Source of the DNA: Bacillota bacterium
GTDB lineage: Bacteria; Bacillota; Clostridia; Lachnospirales; Lachnospiraceae
Reading direction: 5' to 3'
Assembly (NCBI GenBank): GCA_023457255.1
Contig: JAEWMB010000017.1
Span: forward strand, 1 to 64,000
DNA length: 64,000 nucleotides
Part shown: positions 34,717 through 45,142 of the stretch, in pieces
Numbering within the stretch: the stretch's first letter is position 1
How the letters are laid out: every line of letters begins with the position of its first letter
Notes under the pieces: model-generated
What the model saw: the letters and a program-made list of their open reading frames with translations, nothing else
The model's database searches: none
What the model was told of the DNA's origin: nothing
Translations under genes and position numbers: made by a program

Positions 34717-37023
34717 ATGTATAACAAGGTTTTAAAGAAATACAAAGAGCGTAAGATCTTGCAACGAATTTTCTTAGGTACATTCGGAATTTCTGCAATT
34801 TGTATTATGATTGCGTGCAGCATTGGATTTTCCTGGTTTCAAAAAAACACGGAGAAGGAAACTGTGGAAAATCAAAAAAGTGAGCTGTCAAACAGTTTCT
34901 TAGTCTTTGATAATTATATGACGTCAGCACAAGATACTCTGGAAATTCTATCTAAGAATACCTATGTAAAACGTATCATTGCTATGGGCGGTATATCCTG
35001 GGATGACAATATGTCAATCGTTGCGAATACTATAGTAAATACATTATCTGTGAATCCAAGACTGCATTCCATCTATGTGATTGGGGAGTCAGGTATCCTT
35101 TTAAAGAGTACAAATTCTAAGTATCCGATGACCGGTGAACAGGATTTCGATATGATGGAGTACTTTCGAGGTGCCTATTTAAAGCGGTATCATATGATTT
35201 CCTATCAGGATGTTTTTGGAAAAGAGCAATTAATATTAAGCATCGCTATGGGGGATATCAGTGATAACATATTGCAGTATAGTCAGGGAGTAATGGTGAA
35301 TCTTGATATGGGACATATCATCAAGGAAGTAATACCTGAGGCGGGTGCTGGGGAAAACTATGTTATTATGGACTATAATTTTAGGATACTTGGAGCAAAG
35401 GGGGAACAATATCAGGTAGGGGATAGCGGGATAGAGGATGTCCTTTTACAGCGGGTAATATCAGATGGAAAAAGGGAAAATCTATTTGAATATCAAATAG
35501 AGAACGGCAGCTGCTATGTCAATTACATAAGTTCACCGGGAGAATATTATTTGGTTCATATTATGCCAAGGGATAATCTAATGATGGCGATTGAGCGAAC
35601 CAAGATGATTGTAATAGGTGTCGGGATATTGCTGGCTTTTGCAGCGTTAACGATTTCCTTTTTTGTAGCAGTGCGTGTTTACCATCCAATCGATGAGGTA
35701 GTAAATATTTTGACCGGAAAATTCACCCCGCTTGAGAAAAAACCGGAAAAAAAACAGCGGGAAGTAAATCATTCCAAGAATGAGCTTTCTATGATCTCAC
35801 AGACAATGAGTTTAATGGTGCAGCAGCTTAACCAATTTCATGAGGAAAAGGAAAAAGAGGAGCTTATTCATTATCTTACCAGTAAAAGTTCTCAAAGTTT
35901 ACTGCCGGAACATATGGAAGAAACCTATGTGGGAAGGATTACTCCACATGGTTATTATGTGATTGTGCTTCGTATTTGCGATATGGATGACTTTGTGCAG
36001 AATAATACAGAGGAAGCGATGCATTTTCAGATGCAATCCATTGCAAGTATGGCGGATCAGGCTATGAATGATTGCGGAGAAGTGGATATGGTCATCATCG
36101 ATAATGAATATATTGCAATGATTTTATTTCATGAGGAAGGCTCTGTAAATTCAGATACAATCAAGATAAAATTGCAGGAATACTTATATCTGGTGAATGA
36201 CATGTTCTCATTAAAACTGGATGCAGGAATTAGTGTAATTCATAAAGAATTAAGCGAACTCCGAGAGGCGTACCAGGGAGCAAGAGCAGCAACCGGTTAC
36301 CGGTTTTTATACGGTATGAATGTAGTAATTTTTGAAGAGCAGATGCAGCGTTGTGCACTGCGGGGTGAACTTCATTATGATTTAAAAACATTGATTGGGA
36401 TGGTGAAGAGAGGCAATCAGGAGGGATTTATCAAAGAATACCAGGCAATGCTTCATACCCTCAAAGAATATTCCATACAATCAGCATATGAACTATTGAT
36501 TTCTCTTGCGGTAGAAATGATGAAATACCAAAAGGAAATATCACAATATATGGGGAATGTAAATGTATCTGATTTGGAACAGATTCGTCAGGAAATTATG
36601 TCATTTTCCTATATTGGCGATACCACCACGTGGTTTTTGGATCTATTTGCCAATATTTTAAGTTCCATAAGTAAGGTACAAAACAGCGGGTCGGCAGATA
36701 TCGTCTCCGGTGCGGTACGTTATATTGAAGAAAATTATATGGATTATAACTTAAGTGCACAATTCCTGGCAGGAAAGTATAATATAACACCTTCCTATTT
36801 CAGCCGTATTTTTAATGAAGGTTTAGGCTGTGCATTTCCGGATTATTTAAGCGGCATACGGTTGGAAAAAGCAAAAAAATTAGTGGTTGAGGAACCAAGC
36901 CGCAGTATACAAAGCATTTGTGAGGCGGTTGGATTTACAAGTTCTTCTTATTTTACTGCGCTTTTTAAAAAGAAGTATGGGGTTACACCTAGTAAATATC
37001 GCATGTCAAAGATAGAGTGCTAA
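34717..37023 (+). CDS. Membrane-anchored AraC-family sensor-regulator
   Basis: This 768-residue protein has an N-terminal membrane segment (IFLGTFGISAICIMIACSIG), an extracytoplasmic Cache-like domain of ~250 residues, a second membrane segment (MIVIGVGILLAFAALTISFF), a linker, and a C-terminal AraC domain with two helix-turn-helices (LSAQFLAGKYNITPSYFSRI, SIQSICEAVGFTSSSYFTAL). Proteins of this layout sense a sugar outside and switch on nearby uptake and hydrolase genes directly. The ATG at 34717 follows AGGAGAAGG; an in-frame GTG at 34699 is less likely. It likely controls the surrounding pectin genes. Confidence 0.9.
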   Translation: MYNKVLKKYKERKILQRIFLGTFGISAICIMIACSIGFSWFQKNTEKETVENQKSELSNSFLVFDNYMTSAQDTLEILSKNTYVKRIIAMGGISWDDNMSIVANTIVNTLSVNPRLHSIYVIGESGILLKSTNSKYPMTGEQDFDMMEYFRGAYLKRYHMISYQDVFGKEQLILSIAMGDISDNILQYSQGVMVNLDMGHIIKEVIPEAGAGENYVIMDYNFRILGAKGEQYQVGDSGIEDVLLQRVISDGKRENLFEYQIENGSCYVNYISSPGEYYLVHIMPRDNLMMAIERTKMIVIGVGILLAFAALTISFFVAVRVYHPIDEVVNILTGKFTPLEKKPEKKQREVNHSKNELSMISQTMSLMVQQLNQFHEEKEKEELIHYLTSKSSQSLLPEHMEETYVGRITPHGYYVIVLRICDMDDFVQNNTEEAMHFQMQSIASMADQAMNDCGEVDMVIIDNEYIAMILFHEEGSVNSDTIKIKLQEYLYLVNDMFSLKLDAGISVIHKELSELREAYQGARAATGYRFLYGMNVVIFEEQMQRCALRGELHYDLKTLIGMVKRGNQEGFIKEYQAMLHTLKEYSIQSAYELLISLAVEMMKYQKEISQYMGNVNVSDLEQIRQEIMSFSYIGDTTTWFLDLFANILSSISKVQNSGSADIVSGAVRYIEENYMDYNLSAQFLAGKYNITPSYFSRIFNEGLGCAFPDYLSGIRLEKAKKLVVEEPSRSIQSICEAVGFTSSSYFTALFKKKYGVTPSKYRMSKIEC

Positions 37024-37240
37024 GGGTTTTAATACACCGCAGGTGGTTTCCGCGGAATCCTTATCACAGTGCTTATGGCAAACTAAAATTAAGCTATGAT
37101 AATATTTTAGAAAGGTATTAACTTATTTACAGTGCTTAAGTAATAATAACAAAGATTTAATGCAATAATGGCACAAAAGCGGACGGCAGCACAAAATGCA
37201 AAATTAACATCACGTAAGCAGCAGGAGAGGAAACGAAAGA

Positions 37241-39217
37241 ATGGCAGAAAAATATTACAGAAAAGAAGTATTTTTAGATCAAGATATTCCACTATTTACA
37301 AAGGAGAGTGGGAAAGGATTTGTTAGTGAAACCATTGGAAATTTAAAAAGGGCAGTTGATGTAAGCAGACTGAAGGCAAGAAAAGATGGTATCTACCTTA
37401 CGGAGACGGAGGAAACGATAACCTGGCAGAATGAAAATCATTTTAACTATGGTGGGATTGTGTACCGTTTTTCCGGTCTTACTCCCGGAGCTTATCATAT
37501 TACGGTTACGTTAGCAAAAGAAAGCGATGCCGCCGTAGTCTCTGTTTCCGGGATGAATGGAAGAAGACTTCTGGAAGAAGGATACTGGGATGCAGCTAGA
37601 AAGATTCCAAAAACAGTGACGGCATCCTATAAGGAAAAAGTATGGGAGTATGACTTTGTTACGGGGCGTGATACGATTGAAATAGAAGTAGAGCCAGACC
37701 TTCCGGTACTTTGCTGTCCAGGTAATGTTCACTGCACAGTGGGAATTAGGGAAATAACCTTAACAAAGAAAGAGAAGAAGGAAACCACTGCAGCGCCGGC
37801 CATGTACTTACTCGGAGACTCCACGGTGAAGAGCTATATCTTTGAAGAGGGCATTATGTCAGGATGGGGGCAGGTAATAAAAGACTTTTTTGAGAAGGAC
37901 AAATTAAAGGTTATCAATTATTCCATGGGAGGCCGTTCCTTAACTTCAATGTATCAAGAAGGGCGTTTTAACGAAGTATTGCTTACTGCAAGGCCTGGGG
38001 ATTATCTTTTGCTGCAGTCGGGGCATAATGATGAGTCCACCGGTGACAGCATGGGGCCGTCGGCTAGATTCGGAAGAGGAAATACGGCGAAAGGATATGA
38101 GAATTGGTTAAGAGAAGTGTACTTACCTGCAATCAAAAGCCGTGGAATTCACCTTGTATTAATTACGCCAATGACAAGAATTAATAAGCTTTCAGCCGGT
38201 GAGGAGATGGAGTTCTCCGGATTTAGAAATTCAAAAGTCCCGGGAATTGATTTTCCTGCGATAATGAAACGTATTGCAGCCGAATTTAAGGTTCCTTTCA
38301 TAGACTTATATGAGGAGAGTATGAAGTATCTTACAGAAGTCGGACGAGAAGCGGCGTTTGCGATGTTTTTATCTGTGGAACCCGGGGAGACTCCCGGAAA
38401 GACGAATTCCGGAAGTTATGCCAATGGAAATCCAAGCGGTGCTATTGATGGAACCCATTATAAAGAGACTCTTTCCAAGCAATGGGCTAGAATCATAGTA
38501 ACACAGGCTTACAAATTAGGTATACCCTTTTATGAATCGTTAAAACCTGTGGTATTTAGGGCAATTGAGACAGGTAATTGGTATCAGGCATTACCGGAAC
38601 TATCGGTTGATGTGTTAACAGGGGAGAATGCTTATTATAGGGAACAGATAGAATCTCTGCTGAAACACCATGTAATGGAGCATAGAAGTGAGAATATGTT
38701 TTGTCCAAAGCTTGAGATGAAAGTTCAGGAGTTTTTAAGAAGCATAAGGATTTTGTGGGGATTACCCGAAGCCTTTGGTAAAGGATATGAAGGGTTGGTA
38801 CTCACAAGAGAAGTGACAGCCTCTATTCTTTTTGACGCCTATCTGATTAAGTTTGGGAAAGATGAGGAGGGGAGATGGAGAAAGCCAAGCTATATGACGG
38901 ATTACAACGGAACAGCACTTTCCCCTGAGGACCCGAATTACGACCCAAATCTTGTTGGAGAAAGTGCACAGTATTATCCTTTGGCAGGGTTTCAGGCAAT
39001 TCGTGACCTTAACGAGATAGATACCGCTTATTATGAAAAATTCCGCACAGTTTATGAACTCGGGCTTCTTCGTTCCGAGGAGGGAATTCTGCGGGGTGTT
39101 ATGAAAAATGGGGTTTATCTAAGACCAAAGCAAGTGGTCACTAGAGAAAAGGCGGCCAAGGTACTGTATTTTTTACGAATCCTTTCCAAGGATATTTATG
39201 AAGAGACAAATAATTAG
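37241..39217 (+). CDS. Rhamnogalacturonan acetylesterase-like SGNH hydrolase (CE12) with extra C-terminal domain
   Basis: This 658-residue protein has an N-terminal beta-sandwich-like domain (residues ~1-180), then an SGNH esterase: LLGDSTVKSY (nucleophile Ser), SMGGRSLTSM, LLQSGHNDES and DGTHYKE (Asp and His). CE12 enzymes remove acetyl groups from rhamnogalacturonan. The remaining ~210 residues are unusual and contain two stretches like S-layer homology repeats (LTREVTASILFDAYL and YELGLLRSEEGI...KQVVTREKAAKVLYFL). No signal peptide is present, so it is predicted to be cytoplasmic. Confidence 0.82.
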   Translation: MAEKYYRKEVFLDQDIPLFTKESGKGFVSETIGNLKRAVDVSRLKARKDGIYLTETEETITWQNENHFNYGGIVYRFSGLTPGAYHITVTLAKESDAAVVSVSGMNGRRLLEEGYWDAARKIPKTVTASYKEKVWEYDFVTGRDTIEIEVEPDLPVLCCPGNVHCTVGIREITLTKKEKKETTAAPAMYLLGDSTVKSYIFEEGIMSGWGQVIKDFFEKDKLKVINYSMGGRSLTSMYQEGRFNEVLLTARPGDYLLLQSGHNDESTGDSMGPSARFGRGNTAKGYENWLREVYLPAIKSRGIHLVLITPMTRINKLSAGEEMEFSGFRNSKVPGIDFPAIMKRIAAEFKVPFIDLYEESMKYLTEVGREAAFAMFLSVEPGETPGKTNSGSYANGNPSGAIDGTHYKETLSKQWARIIVTQAYKLGIPFYESLKPVVFRAIETGNWYQALPELSVDVLTGENAYYREQIESLLKHHVMEHRSENMFCPKLEMKVQEFLRSIRILWGLPEAFGKGYEGLVLTREVTASILFDAYLIKFGKDEEGRWRKPSYMTDYNGTALSPEDPNYDPNLVGESAQYYPLAGFQAIRDLNEIDTAYYEKFRTVYELGLLRSEEGILRGVMKNGVYLRPKQVVTREKAAKVLYFLRILSKDIYEETNN

Positions 39218-39294
39218 TTTTACTCAAAAGATTTGATATACATTTTCATAAAAGAGGATAACAAGGGAAGTCAGCTATTGTATGAATGACGGTT

Positions 39295-39348
39295 GGACAG
39301 AAAAAATAGGGAAGACATCGCGTCGGTGTTTTCCTATTTTTTCTGTCC
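39295..39348. terminator. Strong terminator after the acetylesterase
   Basis: GGACAGAAAAAATAGG (39295-39310) pairs perfectly with CCTATTTTTTCTGTCC (39333-39348). The gap 39349-39623 holds a possible promoter (TTGACC...TACTCT near 39488) but no gene. Confidence 0.75.
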
Positions 39349-39623
39349 TTCTGTTTTAATTTATAAGAAGTTGCATCCTATAAGTTTTAAAATGCTTTTG
39401 TGTGGCTGTGTACTCGTACGATTATCCAGCGAAGGTTATAGAAATTGAGCCTTTTTTAGATGCTTCCCAATAAATTGTCGTAAAATTGACCTTCTATTAA
39501 ATTCTTTTACTCTGTCGAAGTTAGGTAAGTTTTTTGATAGTATTGCAATTCCTTAGCATTGTAAAACATCAGAAGACCCTTCATAATGCACTTGTAAACC
39601 AGCACAAGCGAGGAGGAAAAAAA

Positions 39624-40580
39624 GTGAGCGATGTAACAAGAATCGGGAGGAAGGATTCCATTGGCATTAAATTAGTAAAGCATATTAAGAGATACTATGG
39701 ACTTTGGCTGTTAGCATTGCCAGGAATTATTATTACTTTAATGTTTGCTTACATACCGATGTCAGGATTGGTTGTCATCTTTAAAAAATATAACTTTCAA
39801 GATGGTATTTTTGGAAGCCCATGGGTAGGATTTGAAAATTTTAAATTCTTCTTTGCTAACTTTGAGAAAGCTTGGAGAGCAACAAAAAATACAATCTTAC
39901 TGAATACCTTGTATACCATTTGCGGAACAGCCGCCGCAGTCGGTCTTGCCATTATGTTCAATGAAATCCGAAATAAGAAGATACTTAAGATAACTCAGTC
40001 CTTATCCATCCTGCCTTATTTTATCTCGTGGGTAGTTGCAGGTGGTATCTTAAAAGCTTTGTTAAACTATGATGGAGGTACCATAAATTCTATTTTAGTA
40101 TCTCTTGGTTTGGAGCGAGTGGATTTTTTTAATGATCCGAAATATTGGCGCATTATATTAACACTTGCAAATATCTGGAAAGGTGCAGGCTATAGTGCCA
40201 TCATTTACTTTGCAACCATTACTGGATTTGATACCGCACTTTACGAGTCGGCAGAGGTGGATGGAGCAACAACATGGCAAAAGATTAGGTTTATTACAAT
40301 TCCCTTGTTAAAACCGACGGTAATCATTTTGTTCTTACTATCTGTGGGCAGAATGCTAAGCGGTGACTTGACTATGCTTATGTCCTTGACAAATCTATCT
40401 CCAATGTTATTAGAAACAACAGAGATTATTGATTCCTTTGTATACCGTTCTGTTGTTGGAATCGGCGATTTTACGATGGGATCTGCGATTGGCTTATATC
40501 AGTCTGTGTTTGGATTTGTACTTGTATTATTCTCCAACTGGATGGCAGGCCGATTTGATAAAGAATACAAATTGTTCTAG
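39624..40580 (+). CDS. ABC sugar transporter permease (LplB-like)
   Basis: This 318-residue protein has six membrane segments and the permease EAA motif YESAEVDGATTWQKIRFITI. LplB-type permeases belong to carbohydrate uptake systems for complex oligosaccharides. The GTG at 39624 follows GAGGAGG; an upstream in-frame TTG at 39534 lacks such a site. It forms an operon with the LplC-like permease (10 bp gap) and the binding lipoprotein. No ATPase gene is here, as is usual for these systems, which share a common MsmX-type ATPase encoded elsewhere. Confidence 0.9.
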   Translation: MSDVTRIGRKDSIGIKLVKHIKRYYGLWLLALPGIIITLMFAYIPMSGLVVIFKKYNFQDGIFGSPWVGFENFKFFFANFEKAWRATKNTILLNTLYTICGTAAAVGLAIMFNEIRNKKILKITQSLSILPYFISWVVAGGILKALLNYDGGTINSILVSLGLERVDFFNDPKYWRIILTLANIWKGAGYSAIIYFATITGFDTALYESAEVDGATTWQKIRFITIPLLKPTVIILFLLSVGRMLSGDLTMLMSLTNLSPMLLETTEIIDSFVYRSVVGIGDFTMGSAIGLYQSVFGFVLVLFSNWMAGRFDKEYKLF

Positions 40581-40590
40581 GAGGTATAGC

Positions 40591-41496
40591 ATGTCAGAAA
40601 GAAAACGACTAAACAAAATAAAATCGAATGATAAGGTTCTGCGGGGGGTATTTTATGCAATAGTAATCTTCTTTGCAGCGGTATGTCTTTATCCTATGCT
40701 GCTTGCCGTCGGGGTATCCTTCTCGGATGAGACTTCGGTTATCAAAGAAGGATTTAAGATAGTACCTGCGAAGTTTAGCCTTGAGGCATATAAACTTGTC
40801 TTTCACTCTATGGGGAAGAATTTATTCAATGCATATAAGATTACTGTTTTAGTAACCATAATTGGAACTGTCTTTTCCGTACTTATCTCAGCCGGATTTG
40901 CTTATGTACTTTCGGTAAAAGAGTTCCGTCCAAGGTCCGCACTTAATTTATTTCTTTATATACCAATGATTTTTTCGGCGGGTTTATTGCCTTGGTATAT
41001 TATGTGTACAAAATATTATCACTTAACAGATACGTTCATAGCCTTAATTTTACCATGCAGTATGAGTGCATTTAATGTATTTTTACTCCGTAACTTCTTT
41101 AAGTCGATTCCGGATGAGATGGCTGAGGCGGCCCGCATGGATGGTGCGAGTTATTTGAAAATATTCTTTACGGTTTATTTTCCGCTTGCGAAGGTTGGGC
41201 TGGTAACCGTAGGTTTATTCTACGCAATTTCTTATTGGAACGATTATTATCTGGCCCTGATGTTTGTCAATAAGCAAAAGCTCTATCCGCTTCAGTATTA
41301 TTTATACAATATGCTGTCAAATGTTCAGTTTATGGCAAGCCAGGCAAATCAATCCCTTGGGTATTCTATTAATACCCCGTTAGAAACAACAAAAATGGCG
41401 GTAATCTGTATTACCATCGGACCAATTATTTGCGTCTATCCATTTGCACAAAAATATTTTACCAAAGGTGTTATTGTTGGAGCTGTAAAAGGCTAA
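40591..41496 (+). CDS. ABC sugar transporter permease (LplC/YtcP-like)
   Basis: This 301-residue protein has six membrane segments and the motif EMAEAARMDGASYLKIFFTV. The ATG at 40591 follows CTAGGAGG; the longer open frame upstream overlaps the LplB-like gene and is not used. It is the second pore subunit of the importer. The predicted substrate is a pectin- or rhamnogalacturonan-derived oligosaccharide, based on neighbours. Confidence 0.9.
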   Translation: MSERKRLNKIKSNDKVLRGVFYAIVIFFAAVCLYPMLLAVGVSFSDETSVIKEGFKIVPAKFSLEAYKLVFHSMGKNLFNAYKITVLVTIIGTVFSVLISAGFAYVLSVKEFRPRSALNLFLYIPMIFSAGLLPWYIMCTKYYHLTDTFIALILPCSMSAFNVFLLRNFFKSIPDEMAEAARMDGASYLKIFFTVYFPLAKVGLVTVGLFYAISYWNDYYLALMFVNKQKLYPLQYYLYNMLSNVQFMASQANQSLGYSINTPLETTKMAVICITIGPIICVYPFAQKYFTKGVIVGAVKG

Positions 41497-41564
41497 ATTA
41501 TCACGGAATTAAAGGTTCACAGTCAGGTGAATTTTTAATATAATAATGTTTAGGAGGACATGTT

Positions 41565-43085
41565 ATGAGAATGATGAAGCGCATCACTGCAGGATTATTG
41601 GCAGCAGCACTTGCTATTTCGATGGTTGGCTGCGGTTCAGGAAAGAAGTCTGAGCCAGACACTTCGAAAGATGCAGTAAAGGAGGGAACTACAGGAAATA
41701 AGAGTGACAATCCGCTGCGTCCGGAGAAACTTGATACCATTAAGGTGATTTTATTTGGGGAAGAGTCACCAAGAATGGCGGAATTAATGGAAAATGAATT
41801 CCAGCAGATTTTTATTGATGAGATTAACACTAAGGTTGAGTTAATGTATTTACCATGGTCTGAAAATGGTACAGGCGGTAAGGTAGACTTAATGATTGCT
41901 TCCGGTCAGGAATTTGATGCCTGTATCGTAGACCCGCGTTGGGCGGCATCCAGCGTAAGTAAGGGATACTTAAAGGATTTGTCTAATGTCATTGATACTT
42001 ATCTTCCGGACTGGCATCAGAATATGAATGAGGTTGCGCTGGATGCTTATCGTTATGGGGATGGAATCTATGCGATACCAATAGGCAATAAACCAACCGC
42101 AGGTGTTTATAGTACTGTTTGTGTAAGACAGGATATTATGGAGGAGCTTGGTATGGATGAGATTTCCTCTATTGAAGATTTAAAGCAATACGCAAAGCAG
42201 GCAAAAGAAACATATGGTCTCTATGCCACTTATGATTTAGCTTCTTCCGAATATATTATTCGTGGATTAAGCAGTCGAAATATGACTCCATTAACTTCTG
42301 AAATCTGGGTAGATCAGGATACGAAAGAGTTAGTTAACTTTGTAGAGACAAAAGAGTTTGAACAGGCGGTGCGTTTATATAACGAATGGTATGCAGATGG
42401 TTTAATACCAAAGGATATGCTGACAAATACAGTAACCATCCCATTCCAGAGTGGATTAACTGCTTTCTTTCGAGGTACTTGCGGAACAACTGTAATTGAA
42501 AATGAACCAAACTTAAAGCAGGTAGTGCCGAACGCCTCTACAAAAGAATATTATATCAATCCTGAGAAACCGATTTATAAAAAGACCTATGAAAGTACCG
42601 CCTTCCAGGTTCCGGTTACTTCAAATAAGGCTGACCGTGTTGCAATGTTTGTCAACCTTTTACAAAAGAATACAGAACTTGCAGATGCATTTATCTATGG
42701 TATTAAGGGTGTTGATTATGATGTTACTGATAATAAGATTGTTGCTAAAAACACACAGGAATTGTTCTATCAGTGGATGATTTTTAATGTAAATATTTCT
42801 ACCTTTGATGAGAGATTCCCAAATGACTTTATCGAGACTTACCGTAACTGGGACAAAGAGGCTCTTCCAAGCTGCAGCTTTGGTTTCTCCATTAACTATG
42901 ATCCGGTAAAGACCGAAAAAGCGCAGATTGAAAGTATCTGGGGTGAGTTAGCAAATCCAATGTTATCCGGTATTAAAGATTATGATTCCGGTATTGAGCA
43001 GCTTAGAAAAGAATTAAAATCAGCAGGTTGGGATACTTATTTTGCAGAAATTCAAAAACAGTGGAGTGAGTTTCTTGCAAAATAA
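41565..43085 (+). CDS. Sugar-binding lipoprotein of the ABC importer
   Basis: This 506-residue protein has a lipoprotein signal (ITAGLLAAALAISMVGC, Cys near residue 24) and belongs to family 1 extracellular solute-binding proteins of the LipO type. It captures the oligosaccharide outside the membrane and hands it to the two permeases encoded just upstream. The start follows TAGGAGG. A hairpin terminator comes after the stop. Confidence 0.9.
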   Translation: MRMMKRITAGLLAAALAISMVGCGSGKKSEPDTSKDAVKEGTTGNKSDNPLRPEKLDTIKVILFGEESPRMAELMENEFQQIFIDEINTKVELMYLPWSENGTGGKVDLMIASGQEFDACIVDPRWAASSVSKGYLKDLSNVIDTYLPDWHQNMNEVALDAYRYGDGIYAIPIGNKPTAGVYSTVCVRQDIMEELGMDEISSIEDLKQYAKQAKETYGLYATYDLASSEYIIRGLSSRNMTPLTSEIWVDQDTKELVNFVETKEFEQAVRLYNEWYADGLIPKDMLTNTVTIPFQSGLTAFFRGTCGTTVIENEPNLKQVVPNASTKEYYINPEKPIYKKTYESTAFQVPVTSNKADRVAMFVNLLQKNTELADAFIYGIKGVDYDVTDNKIVAKNTQELFYQWMIFNVNISTFDERFPNDFIETYRNWDKEALPSCSFGFSINYDPVKTEKAQIESIWGELANPMLSGIKDYDSGIEQLRKELKSAGWDTYFAEIQKQWSEFLAK

Positions 43086-43113
43086 GAAATAAAAGCTTTA
43101 AATTATAAGAATA

Positions 43114-43148
43114 TGCGGGAATCTCGTTGCGAAGTTCCCGCATTCTTT
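43114..43148 (+). terminator. Terminator after the importer operon
   Basis: TGCGGGAA (43114-43121) pairs with TTCCCGCA (43135-43142), flanked by GAAT/ATTC pairing and followed by TTT. Confidence 0.65.
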
Positions 43149-43298
43149 GTATGATAAGTAGGAAGGATGATTTCACACTAGGCAAAGAGCAGCGATAAAT
43201 AAGACAGTACGTAATGAAATATCGTTCAAAGGCAGAAACAAAAAAATTTATATTGCTTAGGAAAGAGTATAGGCAGAAAGTATGGAGGTCAGACATTG

Positions 43299-44837
43299 AT
43301 GAGACAAGAATATTGTAATCCGGTACAGAGAGGCTTTTTTCCAGATCCGTCCGTCATTCGCGTCGGAGATGACTATTACATGGTAAATTCCACATTTCAG
43401 TATTTTCCGGCAATTCCTATTTCACATTCCAAGGATATGGTTCACTGGAGAATTATAGGACATGCGATAACAAATCCGGAATATCTTCCACTCGAGGATA
43501 TCAAAGATTCTCACGGAATTTGGGCACCGGATATTTCCTATCATAATGGTACGTTTTATATTTATGCGACGCTTCGTTTAAATGGCGGCGGGAGCAGAGG
43601 AAATAATGTGCTTCGAAGACAGCTTCTGGTTACTTCAAAGACACCGGAGGGTCCTTACTCTGCGCCTGCCTGGCTTGAAGTAGATGCAATTGACCCATCA
43701 CATTTTATCGATGAGGATGGAAAGCATTATATGGTAATTGCCAAAGCTGCAACGGTTATTCCATTAAGTGACGATGGAAAACGTGTGATTGGAGAGCCGG
43801 TTGTGGCATGGGCAGGAACAGGGGAGCGTTGTCCGGAGGGACCCCACATTATGAAAAAGGATGGTTACTACTATGCCATAGTTGCAGAGGGAGGGACCGG
43901 ATATGGGCATGGTATTAATGTGGCACGATCCAAAAATCTCTTTGGACCTTATGAGGAATGTCCGTATAATCCGGTACTTCGCCAGTTTAAAGAGGATTCC
44001 CCTATTCAGCGTACCGGGCATGGAAAGTTAGTCCAGACACAGAATGGTGACTGGTGGATCTATTATTTGTTAGGCAGGCCGAATCAAGGAAGATATACTA
44101 CGGTTGGCAGAGAGTCCGGCCTTGATCCGGTTACCTGGACTGAGGATGGTTGGTTTATAGTAAACGAAGGAAAAGGGCCAAGTGAAAGACAGCTTGCCCC
44201 GGAACTAAAAGAGTGTGTCTTCGAGAGAAATCGAAAAGATGATTTTGAGGAAGAGAAGCTTAACCTAGAGTGGGAATTTGTTCGAAATCCTGACTATGGC
44301 AGCTGTTCCTTAACAGAAAGACCGGGATACTTTCGTATCTGGACAAGAGATGGTAAATTAGATGAGATTCGTGCCAAGAATACTTTGGTGCGCAGAGAAC
44401 AAGAGCTTTCCTATGAAGCAGAAACGAAACTAGAATTTTATCCGGCCAAAGACGGTGAGCAGGCAGGCCTTACTTGCTACTATAGTACGGCTACTTATGC
44501 GAGATTCTCCCTTTGCTATGAAGGCGGAAGAAAGCTTCAGCTCGTGATCAACCGAAATCATGGAGAGGAATTGATGGCGGAAGTTACGGAGATCAAAGAA
44601 AGTGCGGTTTATCTAAAAGTAATCGTTCATAAGCTAACCCGTAGTTTTTATTATAGTTACGATGGCAGGGAATGGATGCTGGCTGGAGTACTGGAAAACT
44701 GTATCTACCTTTGCGACGAAGGAGTTCCGGATGATCCAAAGCGTCATACGGGTACTTTAGTTGGAATCTATGCCAATAATGGTGGCTGTGGTTCGAGAAT
44801 TCCGGCAGATTTTGATTATTTTTATTATCAGGACTAG
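43299..44837 (+). CDS. Glycoside hydrolase family 43 (xylosidase/arabinofuranosidase-like)
   Basis: This ~512-residue protein has a five-bladed propeller catalytic domain: the base Asp in FFPDPSVIRVGDDYY, the middle Asp in DAIDPSHFIDEDGKHYM, and the acid Glu in RCPEGPHIMKKDGYYYAI. The C-terminal ~190 residues are a beta-sandwich domain as in beta-xylosidases. No signal peptide is present, so it acts inside the cell. In this setting it may remove arabinose or xylose side chains from pectic oligosaccharides. The ATG at 43299 is chosen; a TTG directly before is closer to the GGAGG site. Confidence 0.9.
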   Translation: MRQEYCNPVQRGFFPDPSVIRVGDDYYMVNSTFQYFPAIPISHSKDMVHWRIIGHAITNPEYLPLEDIKDSHGIWAPDISYHNGTFYIYATLRLNGGGSRGNNVLRRQLLVTSKTPEGPYSAPAWLEVDAIDPSHFIDEDGKHYMVIAKAATVIPLSDDGKRVIGEPVVAWAGTGERCPEGPHIMKKDGYYYAIVAEGGTGYGHGINVARSKNLFGPYEECPYNPVLRQFKEDSPIQRTGHGKLVQTQNGDWWIYYLLGRPNQGRYTTVGRESGLDPVTWTEDGWFIVNEGKGPSERQLAPELKECVFERNRKDDFEEEKLNLEWEFVRNPDYGSCSLTERPGYFRIWTRDGKLDEIRAKNTLVRREQELSYEAETKLEFYPAKDGEQAGLTCYYSTATYARFSLCYEGGRKLQLVINRNHGEELMAEVTEIKESAVYLKVIVHKLTRSFYYSYDGREWMLAGVLENCIYLCDEGVPDDPKRHTGTLVGIYANNGGCGSRIPADFDYFYYQD

Positions 44838-44856
44838 CAGCAGGTGAGGTAAGAAG

Positions 44857-44927
44857 AATGGGGTGTTGCAAATAAATGTCAAAAACTTTGAATTTAGTGA
44901 CATTGATTTAGTGACACTCCATTTTAT
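44857..44927 (+). terminator. Possible terminator after the GH43 gene
   Basis: AATGGGGTGT (44857-44866) pairs with ACACTCCATT (44914-44923) with one G-U pair, and contains an inner GTCA/TGAC stem. A TTTT follows. It overlaps the end of the next minus-strand gene. Confidence 0.5.
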
Positions 44928-45142
44928 TCTACGTCCATTATTATTTTTTTACAGTGGTCACAATAGAAAGCTTCTTTAGATGCAGAAACTAATAAATAAT
45001 ATTTAGCTAAAAGGATACCATTTCTTGAAATTGCAAAGCGAGTGTTCCCTTTTCGTGTTTCCCCCTCAGGAGACCAGCTTAATGTGTCGTGTACGTCAAT
45101 ACTTCCTGGTGACATATTTCTGTTACAATAAGGACATTCCAT
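44924..45142 (-). CDS. Small zinc-ribbon protein (DUF6487-like)
   Basis: This 72-residue protein has CPYCNRNMSPG at the N-terminus and FYCDHCKKIIMD at the C-terminus, four cysteines that can bind zinc, with a WSPEGE segment between. This layout matches small DUF6487-type proteins of unknown function. The ATG at 45142 follows GGAGGTG; an ATG seven codons upstream is less likely. Nothing connects it to the pectin genes. Confidence 0.65.
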   Translation of the reverse strand: MECPYCNRNMSPGSIDVHDTLSWSPEGETRKGNTRFAISRNGILLAKYYLLVSASKEAFYCDHCKKIIMDVE

